A stretch of 64,000 nt of DNA from Malaya genurostris (Eukaryota; Arthropoda; Insecta; Diptera; Culicidae), in contig NC_080571.1 in assembly GCF_030247185.1 (NCBI RefSeq), forward strand, positions 81,340,525 to 81,404,524, given 5' to 3'. The notes beneath the pieces were generated by a model. The model saw only the letters and a program-made list of their open reading frames with translations. It had not been told where the DNA came from and searched no databases. This document shows positions 33,034 to 46,200 of the stretch, in pieces. The position numbers and the translations under genes are program-made. The first letter of the stretch is position 1. Each line of letters begins with the position of its first letter.

Positions 33034-33166
33034 AAATCGAGTTTATCTTATATGTCATTTATTTTGGTAATTTTTTTATATATAAAAAAAATCGAGTGAA
33101 ATCGAGTTTAACTTATACGTCACTTATTTTGTTAATTTTTTTTATATAAAAAAAATTAAATATTTA
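33034..33166 (+). repeat. 67-bp tandem duplication
   Basis: GAAATCGAGTTTATCTTATA-type unit ending in TATATAAAAAAAAT occurs twice in direct succession with a few substitutions (TATATGTCATT versus TATACGTCACT). Confidence 0.8.
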
Positions 33167-33339
33167 AAGTCCATATACCTCACATGACACATCACTCAAT
33201 AAATTGTGTGACTAAGAAAAACGTACTTGTCCACCTAGCAGTGAGATGATACCTGTTTCCATTAATTCGCATATATTTTTTAAGAATAATCTTCCGTGTT
33301 TTAGTTTTCCTGAAATCAGTTTAATGACCGTCTTTTCAA

Positions 33340-33780
33340 ATGACAGTTTGAGATTTCAATCACGTTTCGACCCTGTAATTTCCGAAGTGCAAGTCGGATC
33401 GAAAACAGAAATTGTATAAAACCATAAAAATATTCCTTTTAATCTAAACTCGTGACAATATATTAAGCATTCCATGAGATGTCTAAGTGAGTTCCACCAG
33501 CATAACCCAAATTAACATGACAAATAAATTGGGACGGCTTTGAGCCTAACTTTGAAGATGTTTTGGTATCGTTATCTTCTAGGACGGTTTGAATTTCAAA
33601 AAATCATCGTCCTGTAATTCCATAATCGGAAGTCGGAATCGGATAAAACTCATCAATTTTGTATGGGACCATAAGTCTTTTAATTTTGAGTTTTTGTTTA
33701 TGAAATTCATTTTGGCCTTCTTTTAGTAAACCATACTTTCGAAACCGGAATACGGAAACCGAAGTAGCCGAAGTCTGTTG
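33340..33780. repeat. Degenerate interspersed repeat R3-like segment
   Basis: Carries the CCTGTAATTCC / GGAAGTCGGA and TTTCGAAACCGG themes seen at 13520-14670 and 53430-53990, partly in reverse orientation. Boundaries uncertain. Confidence 0.4.
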
Positions 33781-33784
33781 AATT

Positions 33785-33955
33785 CATCTAAAAGATTGTG
33801 ATCCTTTTCATTCAATTCGAAAATCAGTGTAGCCATCTTTTTGAAATCGTAGTGCGTTAGAAATAAAAAATTTTAGGGACCTTCCGGGAGAAGTATTCGA
33901 AAACCGAATACTGGTAAAATTGAAATAAGATTATTGGGTCATCGACTATCAAATG
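33785..33955 (+). repeat. Dispersed repeat R5, copy B
   Basis: Same blocks in the same order as 24298-24470 (AGATTGTGATCCTTT, CGTAGTGCGTTAGAAATAAA, ACCTTCCGGGAGAAG, GGTCATCGACTATCA). Confidence 0.5.
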
Positions 33956-34964
33956 GTGCATACTAACTTTTTTAACTGAACTTTCACTTCTATTGATGCA
34001 TTTGATGTGTTTCACATATATTCAAACTCGGCCAACCTACCCCAGCTCTGGGGATAGTTAACCAATTATTTCTTCATATTTAAGTGTTAATAACTATTTT
34101 CCTGATTTTATTCAGAAATGAAAATATTCACATAATCGCTCAAAAGATGCATGTTCATAACAGAGCAAACCGTTTATCTAAAAATTCAACCAAAAAGAGT
34201 ACAGAAATTCCGAAAGTAAAACTCGGTCGCCCAACCCCGGTCTCTCCTAGCCTCCACTTTCTACCCACTGTTCGTCCGCTAACGCTGTTATCATCGTAGA
34301 AAAACAACAAACGTTCGTAGAGCAACATTGATCAAATGAAACTCATCCGATCCGCTTGCCACATAGTGAACCACTCATGCAAATTATTACACACCGGAAC
34401 ATGAGCAGTAGCAGCAAGCCATGCTCGGCTCAACTCACTACCACAACCAAACGACACCACAAAGCCCGAGCGCAGATTCTAATACCGAATAACACTCTAA
34501 ATGACGCTTTTATATTCACCGATCCGAATTTTCACGGAGACGCAAAACAACGCACAGTGGGGAAAAAATGGTAAAAAACGCGTTTTCACTTAATAATTTT
34601 ATTATTTAATATGTAAATATTTTCGAAATAGATTTTTCTTATGCAAAAATTAATCGTTGGATGATGATTAGAATAGCCGCAATTTACGTAGAATATCCGA
34701 CATTTACTATCATGCCCGTTTTGCCCCGAATTCCTCTGTTTTCTTACCTTACTTCAAAAAACTGAACAAAATTAATTCGACTAATCAAAAGGTTTCCCGA
34801 CATTTTCATAGGATCTATAAATGTATTACTGTTAATCAGAACGACCGCAAATAACTGTATTCTGTTTTACCCCAAATCTTTTTCGTCCATAAATTAACTG
34901 GAAAAAAAGTTCTGCTGATCGATGTTTGGGCCACTAATGTCAGTTTTATGTTAAGCATATAATA
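33956..34964. other. AT-rich stretch, no supported gene
   Basis: Frames at 34084-34299 and 34356-34574 (71-72 codons) have no recognised domain; the DNA at 34200-34570 is of higher complexity than its surroundings. Confidence 0.3.
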
Positions 34965-35570
34965 CTATGTTCACACTGGCCGATAATAACATGTTTCAAC
35001 GATAGTAGCATAAAGTTAAAACCGCACTGTTCACACTAAGAAAAATGGTTCTACCTATCTGCATTGCCAGGTCATTTTTCCAAAAATATGTAGTCTGCGC
35101 AAAAATCTATCTGTATCATATCGGTATCAATATTTCTTCTACATAAGTAGTAGAATTCTATTCAAGCTAAAGACAAAAATCGGTACTTATCTGTGTGATC
35201 CGTGAATTATCGGTATTTTGGGAAAACATATCTGTATTGTGATATAGAGGTTAAAAATCTGTTTAAATACCGAGAAATCGGTATACCTGGTAACGTTGAT
35301 ACCAGTTAGCAGTTTTGTTTTATTATGATTACATGGCTACTTTGATGGAAAATTGCTGTTGTTGAACAGTTTGTCAATTGACATAGTCGAAAAGTGAAGG
35401 AAAATGCTAGCAGGGTTGTACTTTACTAACAATTATATCATGTTATTTCGGGAAAACATGTTTTAATGTGATGTTTATGAATATGAAATAACGCAAAAGT
35501 AAAACATGTTATTTCGCTTAAAACATGAAATCGGAGTTATAACATGTTTTAACTCATAGTGTGAACATAG
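34965..35570. mobile_element. TA-flanked MITE (606 bp) with CTATGTTCACACT ends
   Basis: The left end CTATGTTCACACTGGCCGAT and right end AGTGTGAACATAG are inverse copies for 13 bp, with TA on each side (34963-34964 and 35571-35572). Inside both ends the palindromic core AACATGTT recurs with flanking TTAAAAC or ATTTCG (five or six times between 35430 and 35560 and once near the left end). No coding capacity. Non-autonomous; the TA duplication fits Tc1/mariner-like mobilisation. Confidence 0.75.
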
Positions 35571-35572
35571 TA

Positions 35573-37470
35573 TTAATTACCAGATAATTTCCATAATCCC
35601 ATGAATCGCTGAACATCGTTTTATCAATAGTGGTCCATATTACGTAGAAAACTTCAGTGATCCAACCAGAGCTGCTAAATGTCACTATCAACTAGCAACT
35701 TTGGACAGCTTATGTCACTGGACTGCTGTCAACCAGGCTTTACCAATCATCACATATTGAGTGTCTGAGAACCGATCTGTCATAACTTAAATTCGTTTGA
35801 TATTACACTCACCAAGACGCTCATTGATTGCCGATGCGATTGATATTATCTTCATTTCTCCTGTCACTACTTGATTACGATGTGACTAAATATTAATCAA
35901 GCAGCATAAACATTGAATTAAATTCATTTACACCAATAAACTCCGCAGTCCGATGACTTTTTGCAAAAAAAACAATGAACTTTATCCATTTATGTTTATG
36001 TTTGTACTCTCATGGATTTTTTTTACTTCAACAGGGAATCAGAGAGAAAACAAGAAAGTCGTCTGTCTTTGACTGAGTATACTTCTACTTGGTCATAGAA
36101 CAATCGAGTATCTCATTTGACAGACACTTTGACCGTACCGATTACAGTTGACGATGATTTTAGTCAGTCTGTCAAGGTCATTTGACATGACTGACAATTT
36201 ACAACTCTGGATCCAACATCACCTAACGGTTCAACATAAACCGCTAGAGTTCATGCTATTTGCAAAACACGTTTTCACCATAGTTCAGTGTCTTTACTGA
36301 AGTGCCGAAAGAAACTAAACTTAGAGACGGTTTTCAGGCCGCCAACAAATAGTAATTATTTGGAGGTACACACAGAAGCTATTTAGGGGTGAATCTAAAA
36401 GTTATTTTAACAGAGTTTGAAAAAAAAACACTGGGATAATCTGATGTACTAAATTTGAAGCTTGGAATAAAAAGAAAGGTGCGGGCAGCGGAGACGGTAG
36501 ACAAAATTAAATAGAACAAATTTTGTGAATCATAACTCATGATGAAGTAGTTTTTCATTCCCGGAAATTATCAAGAAAACCTGATAATGTATGTGTACCA
36601 TTTTCATCCATATCAAAAAACGGAAAATGTTACTCTTTTGATCGTCCTTTTTCTCGTTCCATCTGATAGTAATACTGATATAATCTGGAGAAATTCCATG
36701 GAATGCTTTTGCTTATGCAAAACAAGAAGTAATTACAACAGCAAACCAGCTTTGAATCATTTGACCGTAATTTTCTAACGTTCATTGCCTGATTGTTGCC
36801 ACGTTGCTCTAGTCTTAACACAATCTTAACTTCAAAATCTTCAATAAAAAACTTCAAAATCTTCAAATCTGGGTCATTATTTCGACAGATATCGGTCTTC
36901 GAACAGTCCTTTGATGATGAACTCTCTCGATGATAAAAGTTTCCGCCAAGAAGCGAAACGAGCAGAAACAAAACATTTATGTACATCGCGATAGTACTCT
37001 GTGTAGATTTCGTTGTTGTTAGAAACCGACAGATCTGAGGAAATCCTACCCTAAAGCAAGCCGGAAAACAGTTATGATTGGACTGCCTGAGAATGACTGC
37101 CTGTGTGCTGTTCGCAACAAACGAGTAGTCAATATATCAAAACTATACGTTCATTTTTATCATTGCGTAAGCTTTGTGGGCGAATCACGAATTAAAAAGT
37201 ATATACTGTTGTCAAGTGTATACTCAAAAAGTGATAAAGAACAAAAAGAGGAAGGAAAGCATATTTATTGACACAGTTGTGATTCCGATAACAGTTCCTC
37301 ATCCATCAGGAAATTTTCTAGCATTGCAATTAGTTCTCGAATCGTTAAAATTTAACATATATGATAAAAGGTTCAATTAGAATTAGGTCTAATGGACAAG
37401 TAATCAAATTATTGAAGAACAAAAATTGGAAGCACCCTGAATATAGTCAGCTTCACGTCCATATCACTCG
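35573..37470. other. AT-rich stretch, no supported gene
   Basis: Opposing frames at 36587-36986 (63 and 118 codons) and two at 37074-37380 show no domain. Segment 36110-36200 has TGACAG/CTGTCA-rich DNA reminiscent of MITE interiors, but no ends were found. Confidence 0.3.
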
Positions 37471-37479
37471 ATGATAAAA

Positions 37480-37990
37480 TGGTAAACGCTTAGCTGCCCA
37501 GAGCCAGTTTTACGCAAACCTACCGTTTCTACCGTTAGTAAACACCAATTCCCACCTCCTATATATGCAGTTCAAACAACTTGCTATTGCAAATATTGAA
37601 ACTACCGCTTCCAATCGCCCGGAGCCGGGCCTCGGAATTGCTCTTAATTAGAGCCTTGCAGCGGAAAAAAAAACAACACAAATTTTTCGCGTATCACCTT
37701 CGGCAAATATCTACCTACCGGCGAATGATGCACGCCTCCAGTCCTCCTGGTTCTGGTACCGACCGGCTCAACCACAAAATGGTTCCCCACCGGGATCGAG
37801 AAAAGTACGGTAAACAAATGGTAATAATTTATATTGATGACCACCGACTTGATGGCGTTCTGAAATATGGTGCTGAATAGAGAGTAGCACAGTGCTCTGG
37901 TGCTAATTGATGAGATCTATATTTACCGGTGGTGGTCTACACCCGGGCAACCACGTTCCTGCGAAGCTACTTGGGCAGGCCAAAGAAGTG
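37480..37990. promoter_or_regulatory. Higher-complexity island with TATA-like and homeodomain-like motifs
   Basis: In an AT-rich setting this stretch has balanced composition, CTATATATGC at about 37559, CTCTTAATTAGAGC (a palindromic TAATTA site) at about 37640, and GATCTATATTTACCGGTGGT at about 37915. A 99-codon plus-strand frame (37581-37880) covers it but has no recognisable domain. An enhancer or promoter remnant is a guess from composition only. Confidence 0.15.
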
Positions 37991-39186
37991 GTGACTTATT
38001 TGTGGAGAAGACATGTGGGTAGTGTCTATCGTAATTCGAAGGATTCATAATTCTAGGGAATGAAACAATGGACAGCAGCGATCACATCCATAACTGAAAT
38101 TTTTATCATTTTTAACGTGAATACTTTGTGTGAGAGTGATACGCTTTTATCGGTCATGTCTCTGGTTTCACTAAGTGTAATAACTTTTCACTTGCTGCAT
38201 GTTATAGATAATATGTTCAGTGATTTGTGATAAAACTTGTCGTAGTCTAAATCTAACTCAAAGTAAACAGTGCACCAAATATCACTCTTGCGGAACCGGG
38301 ATTTCACTCAAAAAGTTTCTAATCAAAACGGCAGAGAAACATTATCGTCATCCAGCAGGAATAGACTGACGAGTGGATGATATTTACCAAATAGATTTGA
38401 AGTTTGAATGATCCGTGATCAAATATCCGGTAATAAAAAAAATCATCCACACCCACGAAAAGAAAATTATATCTTGCATTGTTTAACTGATCCTTCGTAT
38501 TCGCAAAAAGGGCAATGGATGTTTATTTATTTATCCATTTATTTATGTAGGAGCAAGGGCAAAGTCCGCTGGAGCTGAGATTTTTTTGTCCTTCTCCACC
38601 GGGCATAAAACCTTCTCATCTTTTGTAACAACAGATTACGTTTGTCCAAATAATACAAAACCAAATCTTAAATTGCCCCTATTTAAGCTACAAAGCTAAC
38701 TAACAACTGTGCATATCGACTAATTATCTTAATAAAACTAGCGGCAATAGATTCAGAGAAGACTATGTTTAATGGTGTTACGTGATAAATTAAAATCAAA
38801 TTCATCAGCTCAAATATTGAATACGCTACACATACTGTAAAACATTTAATTGAATCCATAGTTAGTTCTAGCACGAGGGATTCTGGGAAAGGGATTAAAC
38901 CGATGAATGTCAACACTTAGCTGTTATACGTTATCTGCACGATCAATTCGAGATTGGATTAAGTCCGCGAGAAAAACAGCTTTTAGTGTGTCTCAGCGTA
39001 CAGAGAGCAAATCGAGGCGTATGAGCCTATGTCGATTTTCATAGCTTGAAAGATTCAATGAATCCCTCCAGGACAGGTGACGCAAAGCACCACGAATGAA
39101 CTGGCACTGAACAGTTCAATGCGCAGCTTTTCATGTTGTTATTATATATAATTAATTTATCCTTTTTAGGACCAATGAATCGATTC
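37991..39186. other. AT-rich stretch, nothing recognised
   Basis: Two minus-strand frames of 77 and 62 codons have no features. Confidence 0.3.
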
Positions 39187-39308
39187 CAAACAACTATTTG
39201 ATATATTAATCCCACTGTTTTAAGCAAATAGATGAAAATCCTAAAACATTCCGTGTTATATTTTAGATGGCATTAGCTCCGCCCTTTTTGATGAAAGTGT
39301 GTAATGAC
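39187..39308 (+). repeat. Repeat R6, left half, ending in the target duplication
   Basis: This 122-bp segment aligns without gaps to 54893-55014 (both contain AAAATCCTAAAACATTCCGT and TTAGCTCCGCCCTTT). It ends with GTAATGAC (39301-39308), the 8-bp target duplication of the giant element that follows. The right half of R6 resumes at 52088. Confidence 0.85.
39301..39308. repeat. 8-bp target-site duplication, left copy (GTAATGAC)
   Basis: Identical to 52088-52095 and present once in the empty-site paralogue at 55007-55014. It fits the NTNNNNAN preference reported for Ac-like hAT elements. Confidence 0.95.
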
Positions 39309-39715
39309 CAGGGCTGGCAAAATCACGATCAAAAAATCATCAAATCACGATCACTACTGATCATGAATCACTTGTGATCTTTCCTTTAAAGATCACTACT
39401 GATCTGATCTTTTTACGATCAGTTGATCAGTCATCTCCAAATCACATCTAGGACGATCGGCAATGATCTTCCGTTACACAAAATCACTGCTGATTTTGAA
39501 ACACAGCTGATCTAGATTTTTGTAAGATCAATCATGGGATGATTTGATCTGTTTTGAGCATTGTGACAAAAATCAAACGTGATCGTGATCAGACATGAAT
39601 GCAAATTGATTTACTTTTTAAATCGTTGATGTTGTGTTTCATCTGGTGAGGGGTGCGAAAATTGATGACAATAGAAAATTATGCATCCAACAAAAGATTA
39701 GCGGTACGTAATAGG
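39309..39715 (+). repeat. Left terminal and subterminal region with GATC/ATCACTACTGATC motifs
   Basis: After the CAGGGCTGG tip, ATCACGATC, ATCACTACTGATC, TGATCTTT and AGATCACTACTGATC recur about every 20-50 bp up to 39600. The right end carries the same motifs in reverse (GATCAGTAGTGATC at about 51972, CAGCAGTGATCGTCGATCAC at about 52032). Clustered short motifs inside the tips are typical transposase-binding sites in hAT elements. Confidence 0.75.
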
Positions 39716-40221
39716 GCGTGTCAATGGGACTTCAAAATCAATAAATTTTGATGTTTCGAATGCGTGGAGGTGTTCAAATCGGAGAAAATATTATGTTTTG
39801 TCGCTTTTGGGAATCTAATGATGGGTGAAAGAGCGTGTCAATGGGGTTTGAAAATCAATAAGTTTTGATGTTTCGAATGCGTGGAGGTGTTCAAATCGGT
39901 GAAAATTTTCTGTTTTGTCGCTTTTGGGAATCTAATGATGGGTGAAAGAGCGTGTCAATGGGGCTTCAAAATCAATAAGTTTTGATGTTTCGAATGCGTG
40001 AAGGTGTTCAAATCGGAGAAAATATTCTGTTTTGTCGCTTTTGGGAATCTAATGATGGGTGAAAGAGCGTGTCAATGGGGTTTGAAAATCAATAAGTTTT
40101 GATGTTTCGAATGCGTGGAGGTGTTCAAATCGGTGAAAATTTTCTGTTTTGTCGCTTTTGGGAATCTAATCATGGGTGAAAGAGCGTGTCAATTAGGCTT
40201 CAAAATCAATAAGTTTTGATG
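39716..40221 (+). repeat. 117-bp tandem repeat, left arm (about 4.3 units)
   Basis: Units start at GCGTGTCAATGGG at 39716, 39833, 39950, 40067 and 40184, exactly 117 bp apart. Each contains TTTTGATGTTTCGAATGCGT, GTGTTCAAATCGG, GTTTTGTCGCTTTTGGGAAT and CTAATGATGGGTGAAAGA. The last unit is partial, reads GTCAATTAGG instead of GTCAATGGG, and runs straight into the 11-bp satellite. Confidence 0.95.
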
Positions 40222-43200
40222 TCAAAATCAAATCAAAATTAAATCAAAATCAAATCAAAATCAAATCAAAATCAAATCAAAATCAAATCAAAATCAAATC
40301 AAAATCAAATCAAAATCAAATCAAAATCAAATCAAAATCAAATCAAAATCAAATCAAAATCAAATCAAAATCAAATCAAAATCAAATCAAAATCAAATCA
40401 AAATCAAATCAAAATCAAATCAAAATCAAATCAAAATCAAATCAAAATCAAATCAAAATCAAATCAAAATCAAATCAAAATCAAATCAAAATCAAATCAA
40501 AATCAAATCAAAATCAAATCAAAATCAAATCAAAATCAAATCAAAATCAAATCAAAATCAAATCAAAATCAAATCAAAATCAAATCAAAATCAAATCAAA
40601 ATCAAATCAAAATCAAATCAAAATCAAATCAAAATCAAATCAAAATCAAATCAAAATCAAATCAAAATCAAATCAAAATCAAATCAAAATCAAATCAAAA
40701 TCAAATCAAAATCAAATCAAAATCAAATCAAAATCAAATCAAAATCAAATCAAAATCAAATCAAAATCAAATCAAAATCAAATCAAAATCAAATCAAAAT
40801 CAAATCAAAATCAAATCAAAATCAAATCAAAATCAAATCAAAATCAAATCAAAATCAAATCAAAATCAAATCAAAATCAAATCAAAATCAAATCAAAATC
40901 AAATCAAAATCAAATCAAAATCAAATCAAAATCAAATCAAAATCAAATCAAAATCAAATCAAAATCAAATCAAAATCAAATCAAAATCAAATCAAAATCA
41001 AATCAAAATCAAATCAAAATCAAATCAAAATCAAATCAAAATCAAATCAAAATCAAATCAAAATCAAATCAAAATCAAATCAAAATCAAATCAAAATCAA
41101 ATCAAAATCAAATCAAAATCAAATCAAAATCAAATCAAAATCAAATCAAAATCAAATCAAAATCAAATCAAAATCAAATCAAAATCAAATCAAAATCAAA
41201 TCAAAATCAAATCAAAATCAAATCAAAATCAAATCAAAATCAAATCAAAATCAAATCAAAATCAAATCAAAATCAAATCAAAATCAAATCAAAATCAAAT
41301 CAAAATCAAATCAAAATCAAATCAAAATCAAATCAAAATCAAATCAAAATCAAATCAAAATCAAATCAAAATCAAATCAAAATCAAATCAAAATCAAATC
41401 AAAATCAAATCAAAATCAAATCAAAATCAAATCAAAATCAAATCAAAATCAAATCAAAATCAAATCAAAATCAAATCAAAATCAAATCAAAATCAAATCA
41501 AAATCAAATCAAAATCAAATCAAAATCAAATCAAAATCAAATCAAAATCAAATCAAAATCAAATCAAAATCAAATCAAAATCAAATCAAAATCAAATCAA
41601 AATCAAATCAAAATCAAATCAAAATCAAATCAAAATCAAATCAAAATCAAATCAAAATCAAATCAAAATCAAATCAAAATCAAATCAAAATCAAATCAAA
41701 ATCAAATCAAAATCAAATCAAAATCAAATCAAAATCAAATCAAAATCAAATCAAAATCAAATCAAAATCAAATCAAAATCAAATCAAAATCAAATCAAAA
41801 TCAAATCAAAATCAAATCAAAATCAAATCAAAATCAAATCAAAATCAAATCAAAATCAAATCAAAATCAAATCAAAATCAAATCAAAATCAAATCAAAAT
41901 CAAATCAAAATCAAATCAAAATCAAATCAAAATCAAATCAAAATCAAATCAAAATCAAATCAAAATCAAATCAAAATCAAATCAAAATCAAATCAAAATC
42001 AAATCAAAATCAAATCAAAATCAAATCAAAATCAAATCAAAATCAAATCAAAATCAAATCAAAATCAAATCAAAATCAAATCAAAATCAAATCAAAATCA
42101 AATCAAAATCAAATCAAAATCAAATCAAAATCAAATCAAAATCAAATCAAAATCAAATCAAAATCAAATCAAAATCAAATCAAAATCAAATCAAAATCAA
42201 ATCAAAATCAAATCAAAATCAAATCAAAATCAAATCAAAATCAAATCAAAATCAAATCAAAATCAAATCAAAATCAAATCAAAATCAAATCAAAATCAAA
42301 TCAAAATCAAATCAAAATCAAATCAAAATCAAATCAAAATCAAATCAAAATCAAATCAAAATCAAATCAAAATCAAATCAAAATCAAATCAAAATCAAAT
42401 CAAAATCAAATCAAAATCAAATCAAAATCAAATCAAAATCAAATCAAAATCAAATCAAAATCAAATCAAAATCAAATCAAAATCAAATCAAAATCAAATC
42501 AAAATCAAATCAAAATCAAATCAAAATCAAATCAAAATCAAATCAAAATCAAATCAAAATCAAATCAAAATCAAATCAAAATCAAATCAAAATCAAATCA
42601 AAATCAAATCAAAATCAAATCAAAATCAAATCAAAATCAAATCAAAATCAAATCAAAATCAAATCAAAATCAAATCAAAATCAAATCAAAATCAAATCAA
42701 AATCAAATCAAAATCAAATCAAAATCAAATCAAAATCAAATCAAAATCAAATCAAAATCAAATCAAAATCAAATCAAAATCAAATCAAAATCAAATCAAA
42801 ATCAAATCAAAATCAAATCAAAATCAAATCAAAATCAAATCAAAATCAAATCAAAATCAAATCAAAATCAAATCAAAATCAAATCAAAATCAAATCAAAA
42901 TCAAATCAAAATCAAATCAAAATCAAATCAAAATCAAATCAAAATCAAATCAAAATCAAATCAAAATCAAATCAAAATCAAATCAAAATCAAATCAAAAT
43001 CAAATCAAAATCAAATCAAAATCAAATCAAAATCAAATCAAAATCAAATCAAAATCAAATCAAAATCAAATCAAAATCAAATCAAAATCAAATCAAAATC
43101 AAATCAAAATCAAATCAAAATCAAATCAAAATCAAATCAAAATCAAATCAAAATCAAATCAAAATCAAATCAAAATCAAATCAAAATCAAATCAAAATCA

Positions 43201-46200
43201 AATCAAAATCAAATCAAAATCAAATCAAAATCAAATCAAAATCAAATCAAAATCAAATCAAAATCAAATCAAAATCAAATCAAAATCAAATCAAAATCAA
43301 ATCAAAATCAAATCAAAATCAAATCAAAATCAAATCAAAATCAAATCAAAATCAAATCAAAATCAAATCAAAATCAAATCAAAATCAAATCAAAATCAAA
43401 TCAAAATCAAATCAAAATCAAATCAAAATCAAATCAAAATCAAATCAAAATCAAATCAAAATCAAATCAAAATCAAATCAAAATCAAATCAAAATCAAAT
43501 CAAAATCAAATCAAAATCAAATCAAAATCAAATCAAAATCAAATCAAAATCAAATCAAAATCAAATCAAAATCAAATCAAAATCAAATCAAAATCAAATC
43601 AAAATCAAATCAAAATCAAATCAAAATCAAATCAAAATCAAATCAAAATCAAATCAAAATCAAATCAAAATCAAATCAAAATCAAATCAAAATCAAATCA
43701 AAATCAAATCAAAATCAAATCAAAATCAAATCAAAATCAAATCAAAATCAAATCAAAATCAAATCAAAATCAAATCAAAATCAAATCAAAATCAAATCAA
43801 AATCAAATCAAAATCAAATCAAAATCAAATCAAAATCAAATCAAAATCAAATCAAAATCAAATCAAAATCAAATCAAAATCAAATCAAAATCAAATCAAA
43901 ATCAAATCAAAATCAAATCAAAATCAAATCAAAATCAAATCAAAATCAAATCAAAATCAAATCAAAATCAAATCAAAATCAAATCAAAATCAAATCAAAA
44001 TCAAATCAAAATCAAATCAAAATCAAATCAAAATCAAATCAAAATCAAATCAAAATCAAATCAAAATCAAATCAAAATCAAATCAAAATCAAATCAAAAT
44101 CAAATCAAAATCAAATCAAAATCAAATCAAAATCAAATCAAAATCAAATCAAAATCAAATCAAAATCAAATCAAAATCAAATCAAAATCAAATCAAAATC
44201 AAATCAAAATCAAATCAAAATCAAATCAAAATCAAATCAAAATCAAATCAAAATCAAATCAAAATCAAATCAAAATCAAATCAAAATCAAATCAAAATCA
44301 AATCAAAATCAAATCAAAATCAAATCAAAATCAAATCAAAATCAAATCAAAATCAAATCAAAATCAAATCAAAATCAAATCAAAATCAAATCAAAATCAA
44401 ATCAAAATCAAATCAAAATCAAATCAAAATCAAATCAAAATCAAATCAAAATCAAATCAAAATCAAATCAAAATCAAATCAAAATCAAATCAAAATCAAA
44501 TCAAAATCAAATCAAAATCAAATCAAAATCAAATCAAAATCAAATCAAAATCAAATCAAAATCAAATCAAAATCAAATCAAAATCAAATCAAAATCAAAT
44601 CAAAATCAAATCAAAATCAAATCAAAATCAAATCAAAATCAAATCAAAATCAAATCAAAATCAAATCAAAATCAAATCAAAATCAAATCAAAATCAAATC
44701 AAAATCAAATCAAAATCAAATCAAAATCAAATCAAAATCAAATCAAAATCAAATCAAAATCAAATCAAAATCAAATCAAAATCAAATCAAAATCAAATCA
44801 AAATCAAATCAAAATCAAATCAAAATCAAATCAAAATCAAATCAAAATCAAATCAAAATCAAATCAAAATCAAATCAAAATCAAATCAAAATCAAATCAA
44901 AATCAAATCAAAATCAAATCAAAATCAAATCAAAATCAAATCAAAATCAAATCAAAATCAAATCAAAATCAAATCAAAATCAAATCAAAATCAAATCAAA
45001 ATCAAATCAAAATCAAATCAAAATCAAATCAAAATCAAATCAAAATCAAATCAAAATCAAATCAAAATCAAATCAAAATCAAATCAAAATCAAATCAAAA
45101 TCAAATCAAAATCAAATCAAAATCAAATCAAAATCAAATCAAAATCAAATCAAAATCAAATCAAAATCAAATCAAAATCAAATCAAAATCAAATCAAAAT
45201 CAAATCAAAATCAAATCAAAATCAAATCAAAATCAAATCAAAATCAAATCAAAATCAAATCAAAATCAAATCAAAATCAAATCAAAATCAAATCAAAATC
45301 AAATCAAAATCAAATCAAAATCAAATCAAAATCAAATCAAAATCAAATCAAAATCAAATCAAAATCAAATCAAAATCAAATCAAAATCAAATCAAAATCA
45401 AATCAAAATCAAATCAAAATCAAATCAAAATCAAATCAAAATCAAATCAAAATCAAATCAAAATCAAATCAAAATCAAATCAAAATCAAATCAAAATCAA
45501 ATCAAAATCAAATCAAAATCAAATCAAAATCAAATCAAAATCAAATCAAAATCAAATCAAAATCAAATCAAAATCAAATCAAAATCAAATCAAAATCAAA
45601 TCAAAATCAAATCAAAATCAAATCAAAATCAAATCAAAATCAAATCAAAATCAAATCAAAATCAAATCAAAATCAAATCAAAATCAAATCAAAATCAAAT
45701 CAAAATCAAATCAAAATCAAATCAAAATCAAATCAAAATCAAATCAAAATCAAATCAAAATCAAATCAAAATCAAATCAAAATCAAATCAAAATCAAATC
45801 AAAATCAAATCAAAATCAAATCAAAATCAAATCAAAATCAAATCAAAATCAAATCAAAATCAAATCAAAATCAAATCAAAATCAAATCAAAATCAAATCA
45901 AAATCAAATCAAAATCAAATCAAAATCAAATCAAAATCAAATCAAAATCAAATCAAAATCAAATCAAAATCAAATCAAAATCAAATCAAAATCAAATCAA
46001 AATCAAATCAAAATCAAATCAAAATCAAATCAAAATCAAATCAAAATCAAATCAAAATCAAATCAAAATCAAATCAAAATCAAATCAAAATCAAATCAAA
46101 ATCAAATCAAAATCAAATCAAAATCAAATCAAAATCAAATCAAAATCAAATCAAAATCAAATCAAAATCAAATCAAAATCAAATCAAAATCAAATCAAAA

